The position numbers and the translations under genes are program-made. The notes under the pieces are model-generated. The model was not told where the DNA came from, did no database searches, and saw nothing but the letters and a program-made list of their open reading frames with translations. 64,000 nt of DNA. It comes from Rhizobium phaseoli. GTDB taxonomy: Bacteria; Pseudomonadota; Alphaproteobacteria; Rhizobiales; Rhizobiaceae. Shown here piece by piece: positions 46,137 to 59,987 of the stretch. Each line of letters begins with the position of its first letter. The stretch's first letter is position 1. The DNA lies in NCBI RefSeq assembly GCF_003985125.1, contig NZ_ML133570.1, positions 124,001 to 188,000 on the forward strand, in the 5' to 3' direction.

Positions 46137-47045
46137 TTACCTCAGGCCGGCAAGCAAGTCCTTGAAGCCGCTTTCGACGGTCGGGCGGATATCGGCGCGC
46201 TCGAGGGCGTAGGCGACATTTGCCAGGATAAAGCCATCCTTGGCGCCGCAGTCGTAGGTCGTGCCGCGGAAGTGATAACCGGCAAAATCCTGTTCCTTCA
46301 GCAGCTTCAGCATACCGTCGGTGAGCTGGATCTCGTTGCCGGCGCCGCGCTCCTGGGTTTCGAGGATCTTGAAAATCTCCGGCTGCAGGATGTAGCGGCC
46401 GTTGATGAAGAAGTTGGAAGGCGCCGTTCCCTTGGCGGGCTTTTCCACCATGCCGGTGATCCGGAAGCCCTCGCCGATCGCCTCGCCGACGCCGACGATA
46501 CCGTATTTATGCGCCTGGTCGGGCGCGCATTCCTCAACGGCGATAATATTGCCGCCGCTCTGGCCGTAAAGGTCGATCATCCCCTTCATGCAGCCCTTGT
46601 CGCCCTTCATGATCATGTCGGGCAGCAGCAGTGCGAAAGGCTCGTCACCGACGATTTCGCGGGCGCACCAGACCGCATGACCGAGGCCGAGCGGCTCCTG
46701 CTGGCGGGTGAAGCTCACCGTGCCGGCCTTCGGCAATTGCTGGGCGAGAAGGGTGATTTCCGCCTTCTTGGCGCGCTCGCGCAACGTCTGTTCCAGCTCG
46801 AAATGAATGTCGAAATAATCTTCGATGACGTGCTTGTTGCGCCCGGTGACGAAAACCAGATGTTCAATCCCGGCTTCGATCGCCTCGTCGACGACATATT
46901 GAATGATCGGCTTGTCGACGACGGTCAACATTTCCTTCGGAACAGCCTTTGTCGCCGGCAGGAATCGCGTCCCCAACCCGGCCACCGGAAATACTGCTTT
47001 ACGAACTTTGTTGTGCTGAGCCACACCGGCCTCCTGCTTCGCCAT
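46137..47045 (-). CDS. galU: UTP-glucose-1-phosphate uridylyltransferase
   Basis: 302 residues from the ATG at 47045. The nucleotide-binding signature is [18 protein letters not shown], and [17 protein letters not shown] and ALLLPDMIM follow. It makes UDP-glucose for exopolysaccharide, lipopolysaccharide and cyclic glucan synthesis. It is divergent from the transglycosylase gene. Confidence 0.97.
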   Translation of the reverse strand: MAKQEAGVAQHNKVRKAVFPVAGLGTRFLPATKAVPKEMLTVVDKPIIQYVVDEAIEAGIEHLVFVTGRNKHVIEDYFDIHFELEQTLRERAKKAEITLLAQQLPKAGTVSFTRQQEPLGLGHAVWCAREIVGDEPFALLLPDMIMKGDKGCMKGMIDLYGQSGGNIIAVEECAPDQAHKYGIVGVGEAIGEGFRITGMVEKPAKGTAPSNFFINGRYILQPEIFKILETQERGAGNEIQLTDGMLKLLKEQDFAGYHFRGTTYDCGAKDGFILANVAYALERADIRPTVESGFKDLLAGLR

Positions 47046-47226
47046 ATCGCTTTGGAAAATGAGCCTTTTCGCTCTACCTAGTATAGAATTGCTACTGTTT
47101 TGCAATGGTGACCGGAGCGCGCCGCCATGGTAAAGAATTTGTTGACTCCGTTCCTGTAGTCTCGGGTCTGGGCGGACATGACGCCTCTGCTGCACCGAAA
47201 ACTGAAGATGACGGATACGACTGTCG

Positions 47227-48450
47227 ATGATCCAGAATCACAAAAACTCCCTTCGTAGTCTTGCTCTCGCCCTCGTTGTCGCCGCCCAGGTAGGCCTGGT
47301 CCCCGACAGCGCGAAAGCCGATTCCCGATTCCAGAAATGGATCGCGGATTTTTACCAAACAGCCGCACAGAGTGGCATCAGTAAGGCAACCTACCAAAAG
47401 GCCTTTTCGGGGGTGAGCGAGCCCGACCCGACGGTGCTCGAAAAAGCCGCCTATCAGCCGGAATTCACCTCGAAGATCTGGGATTACATCGATTCGCGCG
47501 TCAATCCCTATACGGTCAAGATCGGCCGCGAGATGGCCGCCAAGCATGCCCGCACGCTCAAGGCGATCGAGCAGCGCTTCGGCGTCGACAAGACTATTCT
47601 GCTCGCCATCTGGTCGATGGAATCCAATTACGGAGCGATTCTCGACAAGGACGACCGGCTGCATTACGTGCCGCGCGCGCTGGCGACGTTGGCCTATGCC
47701 GACCCGAGCCGCGCCAAATTCGCCAAAAAGCAGCTGGTTGCCGCGCTGAAGATCCTGCAGAACGGCGACGTCCCGGCACGCGAGATGACCGGCTCCTGGG
47801 CGGGCGCCATGGGCCACACGCAGTTCATCCCGACGAGCTACCTGCTTTACGCGGTCGATGCCGACGGCAACGGCCATCGCGACATCTGGAATTCGGTGCC
47901 GGACGCGTTGGCGACCTCGGCCAATCTCCTGATGAAGAACGGCTGGGATACCGGCAAGACCTGGGGCTACGAAGTCGTCGTTCCCGCGGCCGCCGCCAAG
48001 CAGGTGGGCAAGACCCATACGCTCGCCCAATGGGCGGAGCTTGGTCTGAAACGACCGAATGGCAAGGCCTTCCGTGAGGGTGGCACCAAGGCCATGCTGA
48101 AAATGCCGGCCGGACCGAACGGCCCGGGCTTCCTGATGACCGCCAACTTTTTCACCATCAAGAACTACAACGCCTCGGACAGCTACGCGCTTGCCGTCGG
48201 CCTGCTGGCCGATCAGATCGCCGGTTACGGCGGCATGCAGCAGCGCTGGCCGCGCCCGGACGGCGCCCTTGATATCACCGAGAAATTCGAGCTGCAGACC
48301 CGCCTCAAGACCCTCGGCTATTACAATGGCGAGGTCGACGGCAATTTCGGCTCGGGTTCGAAGGCGGCGATATCGGCGGTGCAGGAGCGCATCGGCATGC
48401 AGCCGGACGGCGAGCCCTCCCTGCCGCTTCTGAACGCACTTCGCCGCTAG
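47227..48450 (+). CDS. Lytic murein transglycosylase (MltB type) with peptidoglycan-binding domain
   Basis: 407 residues with a signal peptide (cut near AKADS). The MltB-like catalytic domain has the acid Glu132 in [12 protein letters not shown], then [17 protein letters not shown] and [19 protein letters not shown]-terminal PG_binding_1 domain is at about 345-405 ([20 protein letters not shown]). It cleaves peptidoglycan glycan strands in the periplasm. Confidence 0.95.
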   Translation: MIQNHKNSLRSLALALVVAAQVGLVPDSAKADSRFQKWIADFYQTAAQSGISKATYQKAFSGVSEPDPTVLEKAAYQPEFTSKIWDYIDSRVNPYTVKIGREMAAKHARTLKAIEQRFGVDKTILLAIWSMESNYGAILDKDDRLHYVPRALATLAYADPSRAKFAKKQLVAALKILQNGDVPAREMTGSWAGAMGHTQFIPTSYLLYAVDADGNGHRDIWNSVPDALATSANLLMKNGWDTGKTWGYEVVVPAAAAKQVGKTHTLAQWAELGLKRPNGKAFREGGTKAMLKMPAGPNGPGFLMTANFFTIKNYNASDSYALAVGLLADQIAGYGGMQQRWPRPDGALDITEKFELQTRLKTLGYYNGEVDGNFGSGSKAAISAVQERIGMQPDGEPSLPLLNALRR

Positions 48451-48562
48451 AGCAATTCCAGCGAAAGTGTGCCGCGGTTTTGCATTCGGAATTGTGTGAA
48501 AAGGAAAAGATAGAACATTTTCGTGATTCGAAGAAAAACGGAAACGTTCTATCGCCATGCCG
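48451..48562 (+). repeat. Rhizobial palindromic intergenic repeat
   Basis: The first arm pair is AGAGCAATTCC…GGAATT around CGGTTTTGCATTC. The second is AGAACATTTTCG…CGGAAACGTTCT. The two-palindrome layout with GCGGTTTT in the first loop matches the copies at 12896-13000, 20525-20630 and 49896-50006. Confidence 0.65.
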
Positions 48563-48668
48563 GAAAGCAAGCCCTGATTGGAAGCGGCAGAACCGTGACC
48601 TACATGAATAGCGGGAGTGGACGCGGACCTACCCCGCGTGCAAGATGCCGGCAGATGCGGAACTGCCC

Positions 48669-49883
48669 ATGATGAAGAAAATGGATCGACCCCCAACCCG
48701 TTGGCTGGTGCTCGCCTTGACGGCGGCTTCGCTGTGTATCGGCGCGCTTGCACCGGTGCATGTCGCCGAGGCCCAGGAGCAGCGCTACCAACGCCGGTCG
48801 ATCCTCGATTTCTTCCTGGGCCGGCGCTATCTCGATGACAGTCCGCAGGTCCCTGATGCCCCGCAGCCGAGACGCCAGCAGCAGCGCAAGCGCCCGCCGG
48901 CGCAGAAGGCGGTGGTCAATACCCGCACCGCGCCGTCGGTGCGGCCGCCGGTGCAGGAAGAGCCGGTCGTGCAGAAGCTCGGCGATGCCAAGAAAATCCT
49001 GATCGTCGGCGACTTCCTCGCCAGCGGCCTCGGCGATGGCCTGACCGCCGCCTTCGAGACTTCGCCCGGCGTCGTCGTCGAAGCCCGCGGCAACGTCTCC
49101 TCAGGCCTTGTCCGCGACGATTATTACGACTGGCCGCAACAGCTGCCGAAGATGATCGACGAACTGAAGCCGGCCATCGTCGTCGTCATGATCGGCGCCA
49201 ATGACCGCCAGCAGATGGTAACCGACACCGCCAAGGAAAAATTCCGCACCGACGGCTGGTTCGCCGAATATCGTCGCCGTGTCCTTGCCTTCGGCAAAGA
49301 GGTTACCGACCGGAAGATCCCGCTGCTCTGGGTCGGGCTGCCTGCCTTCGAATCCGATCAGATGACGGCCGATGCTGTTCAGATGAACCAGCTCTATCGC
49401 AACCAGGTCGAAAGCTTCGGCGGCGAATTCGTCGATATCTGGGATGGCTTCGTCGACGAAAACAGCAACTTCATCGTCACCGGTTCGGATGTGAACGGCC
49501 AGCAGGTGCGCCTGCGCACGTCCGACGGTATCAATCTCACGCAAGCCGGCCGCCGCAAACTTGCCTTCTATGTGGAAAAGCCGGCCCGCCGTATTCTCGG
49601 CACCCAGGCAAGCCCGGATCTGGTGCGGCTGGACGAAAGTGCCCTGCCCGGTCTCGGGCTTCCTACCAATCCGGTCGAACACACCGTGCCCATCAGTCTC
49701 TCCGATCCCAATCTCGACGGCGGCACCGAGCTTCTCGGCGCACGGCCGCCGCCTGTGACGCTGACGAAATCGCCGCGCGATCTTCTCGTCGAGCAGGGCG
49801 AGATGACGCCGGCGCCCGTCGGGCGCGTCGACGACTACCGCATGCCGGCGGCCAAGACGCCGGCCGAAGTCTCGGTGAAATGA
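48669..49883 (+). CDS. DUF459 SGNH-hydrolase-like secreted protein
   Basis: 404 residues from the ATG at 48669 (48672 also possible). A signal/anchor (about 12-35) precedes a basic, Gln/Arg/Pro-rich stretch (about 60-95), then an SGNH-like domain: ILIVGDFLASGLGDGL (block I; the expected Ser is in FLASG), VVMIGANDRQQM (block III) and DGINLTQAGRRKLAFYV (block V). DUF459 proteins are periplasmic and thought to de-esterify or modify cell-envelope sugars. The substrate is unknown. Confidence 0.9.
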   Translation: MMKKMDRPPTRWLVLALTAASLCIGALAPVHVAEAQEQRYQRRSILDFFLGRRYLDDSPQVPDAPQPRRQQQRKRPPAQKAVVNTRTAPSVRPPVQEEPVVQKLGDAKKILIVGDFLASGLGDGLTAAFETSPGVVVEARGNVSSGLVRDDYYDWPQQLPKMIDELKPAIVVVMIGANDRQQMVTDTAKEKFRTDGWFAEYRRRVLAFGKEVTDRKIPLLWVGLPAFESDQMTADAVQMNQLYRNQVESFGGEFVDIWDGFVDENSNFIVTGSDVNGQQVRLRTSDGINLTQAGRRKLAFYVEKPARRILGTQASPDLVRLDESALPGLGLPTNPVEHTVPISLSDPNLDGGTELLGARPPPVTLTKSPRDLLVEQGEMTPAPVGRVDDYRMPAAKTPAEVSVK

Positions 49884-49895
49884 GAAAGGCGGTGC

Positions 49896-50006
49896 GAGCA
49901 TGATGCCGAAAACTGTGCGCGGTTTTCGGGCGACATCATGCTCTAACTCTTTAATTTAGAACAGGATTCAGATTTTAGGCCGACCGGGCCTAAAATCATC
50001 CTGTTC
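49896..50006 (+). repeat. Two-part palindromic intergenic repeat
   Basis: Palindrome 1: GAGCATGATG (49896-49905) with CATCATGCTC (49934-49943), enclosing CCGAAAAC…GGTTTTCGG. Palindrome 2: GAACAGGAT (49959) …ATTTTAGGCC-GACC-GGGCCTAAAAT… ATCCTGTTC (ending 50006). The whole lies between convergent genes and could also terminate transcription. Confidence 0.8.
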
Positions 50007-50024
50007 GAGCCGCCTTTATTGCCT

Positions 50025-50657
50025 TCACTTTGCCGCCGCCTGCGGCCAGCTCAGATAATAATAGTTCGAACCGATCAGGCCGAAGAAGGCATTGCTGTCG
50101 GTCGTCTGGTCGACATAGCTGCCGTTTTCCTTGACGAAGGCGCCATCGGAGCCACGCTCCAGATGTGCATTCAGGAAATCGCTCCAGCCGCTGACGTCGA
50201 TCGCCTTGCCGGCCTTGCTTTCTGTGTCTGCCTCATCGGGATCGTCGACGTCCCAGGCAGCGACCGACACGCCTTGCGTCGGATCGGAAATGGTGAGCGT
50301 GCCTGCTTCCAGCGCCGCCAGCATATTATGAGCCTTGCCGCTCTCGCCCTCTGCGGCGGCGGCTTCCTGCAACTGCTGCTTCAGCATCGCCATGAAGGAG
50401 GCGCTGGTGATATCCGCGCGGTCACCCGTCGCATCGGTTTCTTCAGTCGTGTCGCTCTGGGATGAAAGCGTGTCGAGCAGTCCCGACAGCGCCTGGTTGG
50501 AAAGAAGCGATGCGGAGCTCGGATCGAGCCCGTAGCTGCTCAGGATACTGGCCGCCGACGAACTTTGCGTATCCTGCGAGTCGTCGTCGGAATTGCGGAG
50601 GTTCTTCAGGGCATATTGGGCCGAAACCATCCGTGTGCTGTCAAGCGCGGAAACCAT
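50025..50657 (-). CDS. Rhizobial hypothetical protein
   Basis: 210 residues. The N-terminus (MVSALDSTRMVSAQYALKN) and a Ser/Asp/Gln-rich, helix-forming middle suggest a soluble, partly disordered protein without a signal peptide. The C-terminal part (FFGLIGSNYYYLSWPQAAAK) is more hydrophobic. I recognise no family. Codon use is like the neighbours. Confidence 0.75.
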   Translation of the reverse strand: MVSALDSTRMVSAQYALKNLRNSDDDSQDTQSSSAASILSSYGLDPSSASLLSNQALSGLLDTLSSQSDTTEETDATGDRADITSASFMAMLKQQLQEAAAAEGESGKAHNMLAALEAGTLTISDPTQGVSVAAWDVDDPDEADTESKAGKAIDVSGWSDFLNAHLERGSDGAFVKENGSYVDQTTDSNAFFGLIGSNYYYLSWPQAAAK

Positions 50658-50890
50658 TTGAAAGATCCTTGTCGATCATTCGCGGCGGTCAATATCCCCC
50701 AGTGCCGCGGCCGATGGTGAAATGCCTTGGCCGAAACGGCGGGGCACCTCCGCTCCGGTCGCCGCCGGCTCCTCCTGAGCCCGCGTCCGCCGCAAGCTTC
50801 ATGTGCGGGCATTGCTCGAGGCTTGCGGGGAAGCCCGGCGCGTCAAGCGGTCGCACCGGCAACAAAGCGCCGTTCTGGACGCGACTCCAT

Positions 50891-50959
50891 AAAAAATTCC
50901 GCCTGTGAACTGACCCACGAAAGTTGGGCAACAACCTTCGGGGGTCAGTTCACAGGCGG
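50891..50959 (-). terminator. Large terminator hairpin of the gltD transcript
   Basis: A perfect 18-bp stem CCGCCTGTGAACTGACCC (50899-50916) with GGGTCAGTTCACAGGCGG (50942-50959). The 25-base loop contains an inner hairpin (CGAAAGTTG…CAACCTTCG). On the minus strand TTTTTT follows (50896-50891). It lies 36 bases after the gltD stop. Confidence 0.93.
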
Positions 50960-50994
50960 AGTTCGTCTCTTCCTGAGTCTGGGTGAGCCGACCG

Positions 50995-52449
50995 TCAGTT
51001 CGGCAACACGGTCGAGCCCATCAAAGCCTCGTCGATGGCGCGGGCAGCCTGGCGGCCTTCGCGGATCGCCCAGACCACCAGCGACTGGCCGCGGCGCACG
51101 TCGCCCGCCGTCCAGAACTTGTCGATCGAGGTCTTGTAGTCCCGGTCGTTGGCGACGACGTTGGTCGAGCCGCGCTTATCAGTATTGAGCGTCAGCTTGC
51201 CCTCGAGCTCCTTCAGCACGCTTGTCGTGAACGGGCCGCGGAAACCGATGGCGATGAAGGCGAGATCGGCTCGGATGACGAATTCCGTGCCCGCAACCGG
51301 CCGCCGGCGCTCATCGACCTCACAGCATTTGACGCCTGTCAGCACACCGTCTTCGCCGATGAATTCGAGTGTCGCCACCTGGAATTCGCGTACGGCGCCC
51401 TCGGCCTGCGAGGAGGAGGTGCGCATCTTCGTCGCCCAGAAAGGCCAGACGGCGAGCTTGTCTTCCTTCTCCGGCGGCTGCGGCCGGATGTCGAGCTGGG
51501 TGACCTTGACGGCGCCCTGGCGGAACGCCGTGCCGACACAGTCCGATGCCGTATCGCCGCCACCGACGACGACGACATGTTTGGCGCCGGCCAGGATCGG
51601 ATCCGACGGCCAGCCGACGCTGTCGATGTTCTCGCGCCCGACGCGGCGGTTCTGCTGCACCAGATAGGGCATGGCATCATGCACGCCGGCAAGGTCAATG
51701 CCCGGAATGCCAGCCTCACGCGGGGTCTCGGAGCCGCCGCAATAGAGCACAGCGTCATGATCGGCGAGCAGCTGCTCGACCTTGACGTCGACGCCGACAT
51801 TGACGCCGCAATGGAAGGTGACGCCCTCGCCTTTCATCTGCTCGACGCGGCGGTCAATGAAGTTCTTCTCCATCTTGAAATCGGGAATGCCGTAACGCAG
51901 CAAGCCGCCCGGCTTGGTCTCACGCTCATAGACATGCACCTCGTGGCCAGCGCGGCCGAGCTGTTGGGCCGCCGCCATGCCCGCCGGACCGGAGCCGATG
52001 ACCGCGACCTTCTTGCCGGTATGGACGGTGGCCGGCTGCGGCCGGATGAAGCCGAGTTCATAGGCCTTGTCCGCAATCGCCTGCTCGACCGTCTTGATGG
52101 CAACAGGCGCATCTTCGAGATTCAGCGTGCAGGCTTCCTCGCAAGGCGCCGGGCAGACGCGGCCGGTGAACTCCGGGAAGTTGTTGGTCGAATGCAGGTT
52201 CTGGATCGCCGCTTCCCAGTTGTTGTTGTAGACGAGGTCGTTCCAGTCGGGAATCTGGTTGTGCACCGGGCAGCCGGTGGGGCCGTGGCAATAGGGGATG
52301 CCACAGTCCATGCAGCGCGCGGCCTGCTTCTGCACTTCCGGATCCGACATCGGAATCGTGAATTCGCGGAAATGGCGGATACGATCCGACGCCGGCTGGT
52401 ACTTCGCCACCTGCCGGTCGATTTCCAGAAACCCTGTTACCTTACCCAT
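50995..52449 (-). CDS. gltD: Glutamate synthase (NADPH) small subunit
   Basis: 484 residues from the ATG at 52449. N-terminal Fe-S cysteines are in CMDCGIPYCHG and PAPCEEACTL; the FAD-binding GSGPAGMAAAQQLGRAGH and NADPH-binding VVVGGGDTASDCVGTA follow. It passes electrons from NADPH to the large subunit, completing the GOGAT reaction (glutamine + 2-oxoglutarate to two glutamates). It lies 226 bases downstream of gltB. Confidence 0.97.
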   Translation of the reverse strand: MGKVTGFLEIDRQVAKYQPASDRIRHFREFTIPMSDPEVQKQAARCMDCGIPYCHGPTGCPVHNQIPDWNDLVYNNNWEAAIQNLHSTNNFPEFTGRVCPAPCEEACTLNLEDAPVAIKTVEQAIADKAYELGFIRPQPATVHTGKKVAVIGSGPAGMAAAQQLGRAGHEVHVYERETKPGGLLRYGIPDFKMEKNFIDRRVEQMKGEGVTFHCGVNVGVDVKVEQLLADHDAVLYCGGSETPREAGIPGIDLAGVHDAMPYLVQQNRRVGRENIDSVGWPSDPILAGAKHVVVVGGGDTASDCVGTAFRQGAVKVTQLDIRPQPPEKEDKLAVWPFWATKMRTSSSQAEGAVREFQVATLEFIGEDGVLTGVKCCEVDERRRPVAGTEFVIRADLAFIAIGFRGPFTTSVLKELEGKLTLNTDKRGSTNVVANDRDYKTSIDKFWTAGDVRRGQSLVVWAIREGRQAARAIDEALMGSTVLPN

Positions 52450-52675
52450 CTCTTCGTCCCTTACCCTCATGACCGCCTCATCCGCGGCCAATTGTCTGTC
52501 GTCAGCCCCGGCATTCCGGGCGGGTTGCTTCTCTTGACCGTCATTGGAACATATCCCCTGAAACTTCCGGTCGATCTCGACGGCCATCGGCCGTCGGCAT
52601 GATCGTCACGGATCATCGAGACGTTTCCGATATTCGCCACCCGCAATCAGCCAGTGGCGAATATCCCGGTGCAAA

Positions 52676-57397
<4,722 letters not shown>

Positions 57398-57940
57398 CAT
57401 CTTTCCTCCTGTCGAAGCCCACGGTGCCGCGAGCGGCTTTTCGTCATGCGCCGCAACCTGAAGATAGGGTCGGCGCATGACAGCGCTGTTGCATTGTGAA
57501 GATCGCCGCAGACATCTGCTTTTAGGGAAAGCAAACCGTCGCGTTCCGCGCCTGCCATTCGCCTCCGCGCGCCGCCCGTCCTGGGGCTTGGCGCTCGGAA
57601 GAACTATAGCGTGAAAGCCCGCCTGTTCCAGGGCTTTCGGCGCCTCTTCGGCCGCAATGGCCAAAATAGGACAGCAACACTGTCCTAATTCACCTGCTCT
57701 ATGCCAGAAAGCATTTGGCTTCGCAAGAGCGCCGCACCAAAAATCGTCATTTTGCGAAGGAAGATTACCAAATCAGTCGCAATCACGAAATAAAATTACG
57801 CCAGCGCGGGACATTTTATTTATTGATTGCGCCGTTCAGTTTTCGTCATGGATTGCCGGCAAGAGCCTTGATCCCGTAAAGGATTGACGTAATGTCCGCT
57901 GCGAACCTCCCAACCTGTTTCACTCCCCACGGGCTCCGCT
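57398..57940. promoter_or_regulatory. 543-bp divergent region between gltB and the threonine aldolase gene
   Basis: No gene is supported. It should contain both promoters. The stretch at about 57745-57850 is AT-rich (AAATAAAATT, TTTTATTTATTG). A perfect palindrome lies at 57667-57687 (listed separately). No sigma-54 (GG-N10-GC) element is convincing. Confidence 0.5.
57667..57687. promoter_or_regulatory. Perfect 21-bp palindrome, candidate operator
   Basis: TAGGACAG-CAACA-CTGTCCTA: 8-bp arms and a 5-bp centre, typical of a dimeric regulator site. It lies about 270 bases before gltB and 254 before the aldolase gene, nearly midway between them. The regulator is unknown. Confidence 0.55.
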
Positions 57941-58993
57941 ATGTTCTTTGCATCCGACAATTGGGCCGGCGCCCACAGATCCATTGCCGAACGCCTGCTG
58001 GCGGAATCGGCCGGTTTTGCCCCGGCCTATGGCGCTGGCGATCTCGACACAAAGATCGAGACCCGTTTCTGCGAGATCTTCGAGCGTGAGGTTTCCGTCT
58101 TCTTCGTCGCCACCGGCACCGCCGCCAATTCCTTGTCTCTGGCAAGCGTCCAGCGCCCCGGCGGCATTACTTTCTGCCATTCCGAGGCGCATGTGATCGA
58201 GGATGAATGCGGTGCGCCAGAATTCTTCTCCGGTTCCGCCCGCCTCGTCCCCGTAGACGGCGAAGCCGGCAAGATCGATCCCGCCAAGCTTTCGGCGAAG
58301 ATCGCAAACTTTCCGGAGGACGCCCTCCGTCACGGCCGTGCCAGCGCCGTCACCATCACTCAGGCAACCGAGATCGGCACCGTCTATTCCCTGCCGGAGA
58401 TCGGCGAGATCGCCGCCATATCAAGAAAGCGCAACCTGCCGCTCCACATGGACGGCGCCCGCTTCGCCAATGCCTTGATTGCGCTCGGCGCCACCCCGGC
58501 CGAAATGACCTGGAAGCGCGGCGTCGACATGCTCTCTTTCGGCGGCACCAAGAACGGCTGCTGGTGCGCCGAGGCGATCGTCTTCTTCGATCCGGAGCGG
58601 GCGCGCGAAATGCCCTTCATCCGCAAGCGCGCCGCCCAGCTCTTCTCCAAGTCGCGTTTCATCGCCGCCCAGTTCGACGCCTATTTCGAAAACGGCCTCT
58701 GGCTCGACCTCGCTCGCCATTCCAATGGCATGTCCGACCGCTTGCGCGCCGGCATCGGCGCCAGCAACGCCGCCCGGCTCGCCTGGCCGACCGCGTCAAA
58801 CGAAGTCTTTGCCGTCATCAGCAAAAGCGCGGCAAAAACCGCCGAGGAAAGGGGGGCAAAATTCTACGCATGGCCGGTGCCTGCGGCAATGCCCGAACTC
58901 GTCGCCGACGGCGAAACCCTGATCCGTCTCGTCACCAGCTTTGCGACCACGGAAGCAGACGTGGATGGTTTCCTGAAGTGCCTGGCCGCCTGA
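57941..58993 (+). CDS. ltaE: Low-specificity L-threonine aldolase
   Basis: 350 residues of the beta-eliminating lyase family: SDNWAGAHRSI at the start, FVATGTAANSLSL, a substrate/PLP Asp in LPLHMDGARFANAL and the PLP Lys in SFGGTKNGCWCAEA. It splits L-threonine/allo-threonine into glycine and acetaldehyde. No strong ribosome-binding site is seen before the ATG at 57941. Confidence 0.94.
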   Translation: MFFASDNWAGAHRSIAERLLAESAGFAPAYGAGDLDTKIETRFCEIFEREVSVFFVATGTAANSLSLASVQRPGGITFCHSEAHVIEDECGAPEFFSGSARLVPVDGEAGKIDPAKLSAKIANFPEDALRHGRASAVTITQATEIGTVYSLPEIGEIAAISRKRNLPLHMDGARFANALIALGATPAEMTWKRGVDMLSFGGTKNGCWCAEAIVFFDPERAREMPFIRKRAAQLFSKSRFIAAQFDAYFENGLWLDLARHSNGMSDRLRAGIGASNAARLAWPTASNEVFAVISKSAAKTAEERGAKFYAWPVPAAMPELVADGETLIRLVTSFATTEADVDGFLKCLAA

Positions 58994-59038
58994 TCGGCCG
59001 AGCCCGCCGCCGGGCCGGCTCCCGGTGCCGACGATGGC

Positions 59039-59893
59039 TCACGCCGACCTCAGCCCCCTGACCTTTTGCAGAATATCGTCCGAAAGGGCGGCGACCAGCG
59101 CCTGGTCGGCGCCCTTGCGCGGCACGAGTACGAATTCCACGTCCTCCAGCGCCGGCAATTTTCCTGCGGCGATCTCTTTCAGCCCCGATGGCGCCATACT
59201 GCGCGGCTGCACCAGCACACCCATCCCGGCCCGCGCCGCCGCCGTCAGCCCGCTGAGGCTGCCGCAGGTACAAACGATCCGCCACGACACGCCGTTGCGC
59301 CCGAGCGCCTCCAGGGCGATCGCCCGCGTCACGCTCGGCGGCGGGAAGGCGATCAGCGGCAGCGGGCCGGAGGCGAGCACGCGTTCGGGATCGCGCGCCA
59401 GCCAGACCAGCGGCTCGCGATAGACGAGCTTGCCGCGCGCATCACCGAGCCGACGCTTGGCAAGCACCAGATCGATGTCGCCATTGTCCTGCATCTCGTA
59501 AAGGACGCCGGAAAGCGCCACGGTTAATTCCAGGTCGACGGACGGATGCGACCGAACGAAATCCTCCAGTGCCGCCGGCAACTTGCTGGTAACGAAATCC
59601 TCCGAGACGCCGAGCCGCAGGCTGCCGCGCAGGCTGTTGCTCTTAAACAGCGACTGCACCTGCCCCTCGATCGACAGCATGGCGCGCGCATGCGTCAGCA
59701 GCGCTTCGCCATCGCCGGTCAGCATGACCTTGTGCGTGTCGCGCGCCAAAAGCTTGCGACCGAGCGTCGCCTCCAGCCGCTGAATATGCTGACTGACCGT
59801 CGATTGCCCGAGACCCAGCCTTTCCGCGGCGAGTGTGAAACTGCCCATCTGTTCGACGGCGACGAAACTGCGCAATTGCGAAAGGTCCAGCAT
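59039..59893 (-). CDS. LysR-type transcriptional regulator
   Basis: 284 residues: winged helix at the N-terminus (LSQLRSFVAVEQMGSFTLAA, STVSQHIQRLEATLG) and an effector domain. It is divergent from the SBF-type transporter at 59988. The 94 bases between them contain ATAACTGTTAT (59910-59920), a symmetrical site close to the regulator start, suited to autoregulation. Confidence 0.94.
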   Translation of the reverse strand: MLDLSQLRSFVAVEQMGSFTLAAERLGLGQSTVSQHIQRLEATLGRKLLARDTHKVMLTGDGEALLTHARAMLSIEGQVQSLFKSNSLRGSLRLGVSEDFVTSKLPAALEDFVRSHPSVDLELTVALSGVLYEMQDNGDIDLVLAKRRLGDARGKLVYREPLVWLARDPERVLASGPLPLIAFPPPSVTRAIALEALGRNGVSWRIVCTCGSLSGLTAAARAGMGVLVQPRSMAPSGLKEIAAGKLPALEDVEFVLVPRKGADQALVAALSDDILQKVRGLRSA

Positions 59894-59909
59894 GAAATCC
59901 AGCTTCTTG

Positions 59910-59920
59910 ATAACTGTTAT
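59910..59920. promoter_or_regulatory. Candidate LysR operator
   Basis: ATAAC-T-GTTAT, a perfect interrupted palindrome matching the T-N11-A layout of LysR sites, located 17 bases upstream of the regulator start in the shared divergent region. Confidence 0.5.
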
Positions 59921-59987
59921 TTCTTGTATCCTGGATCATAATGGACGACAGAACAATAACCAATCCTGTTTTGCCGCGAGACCGCCC

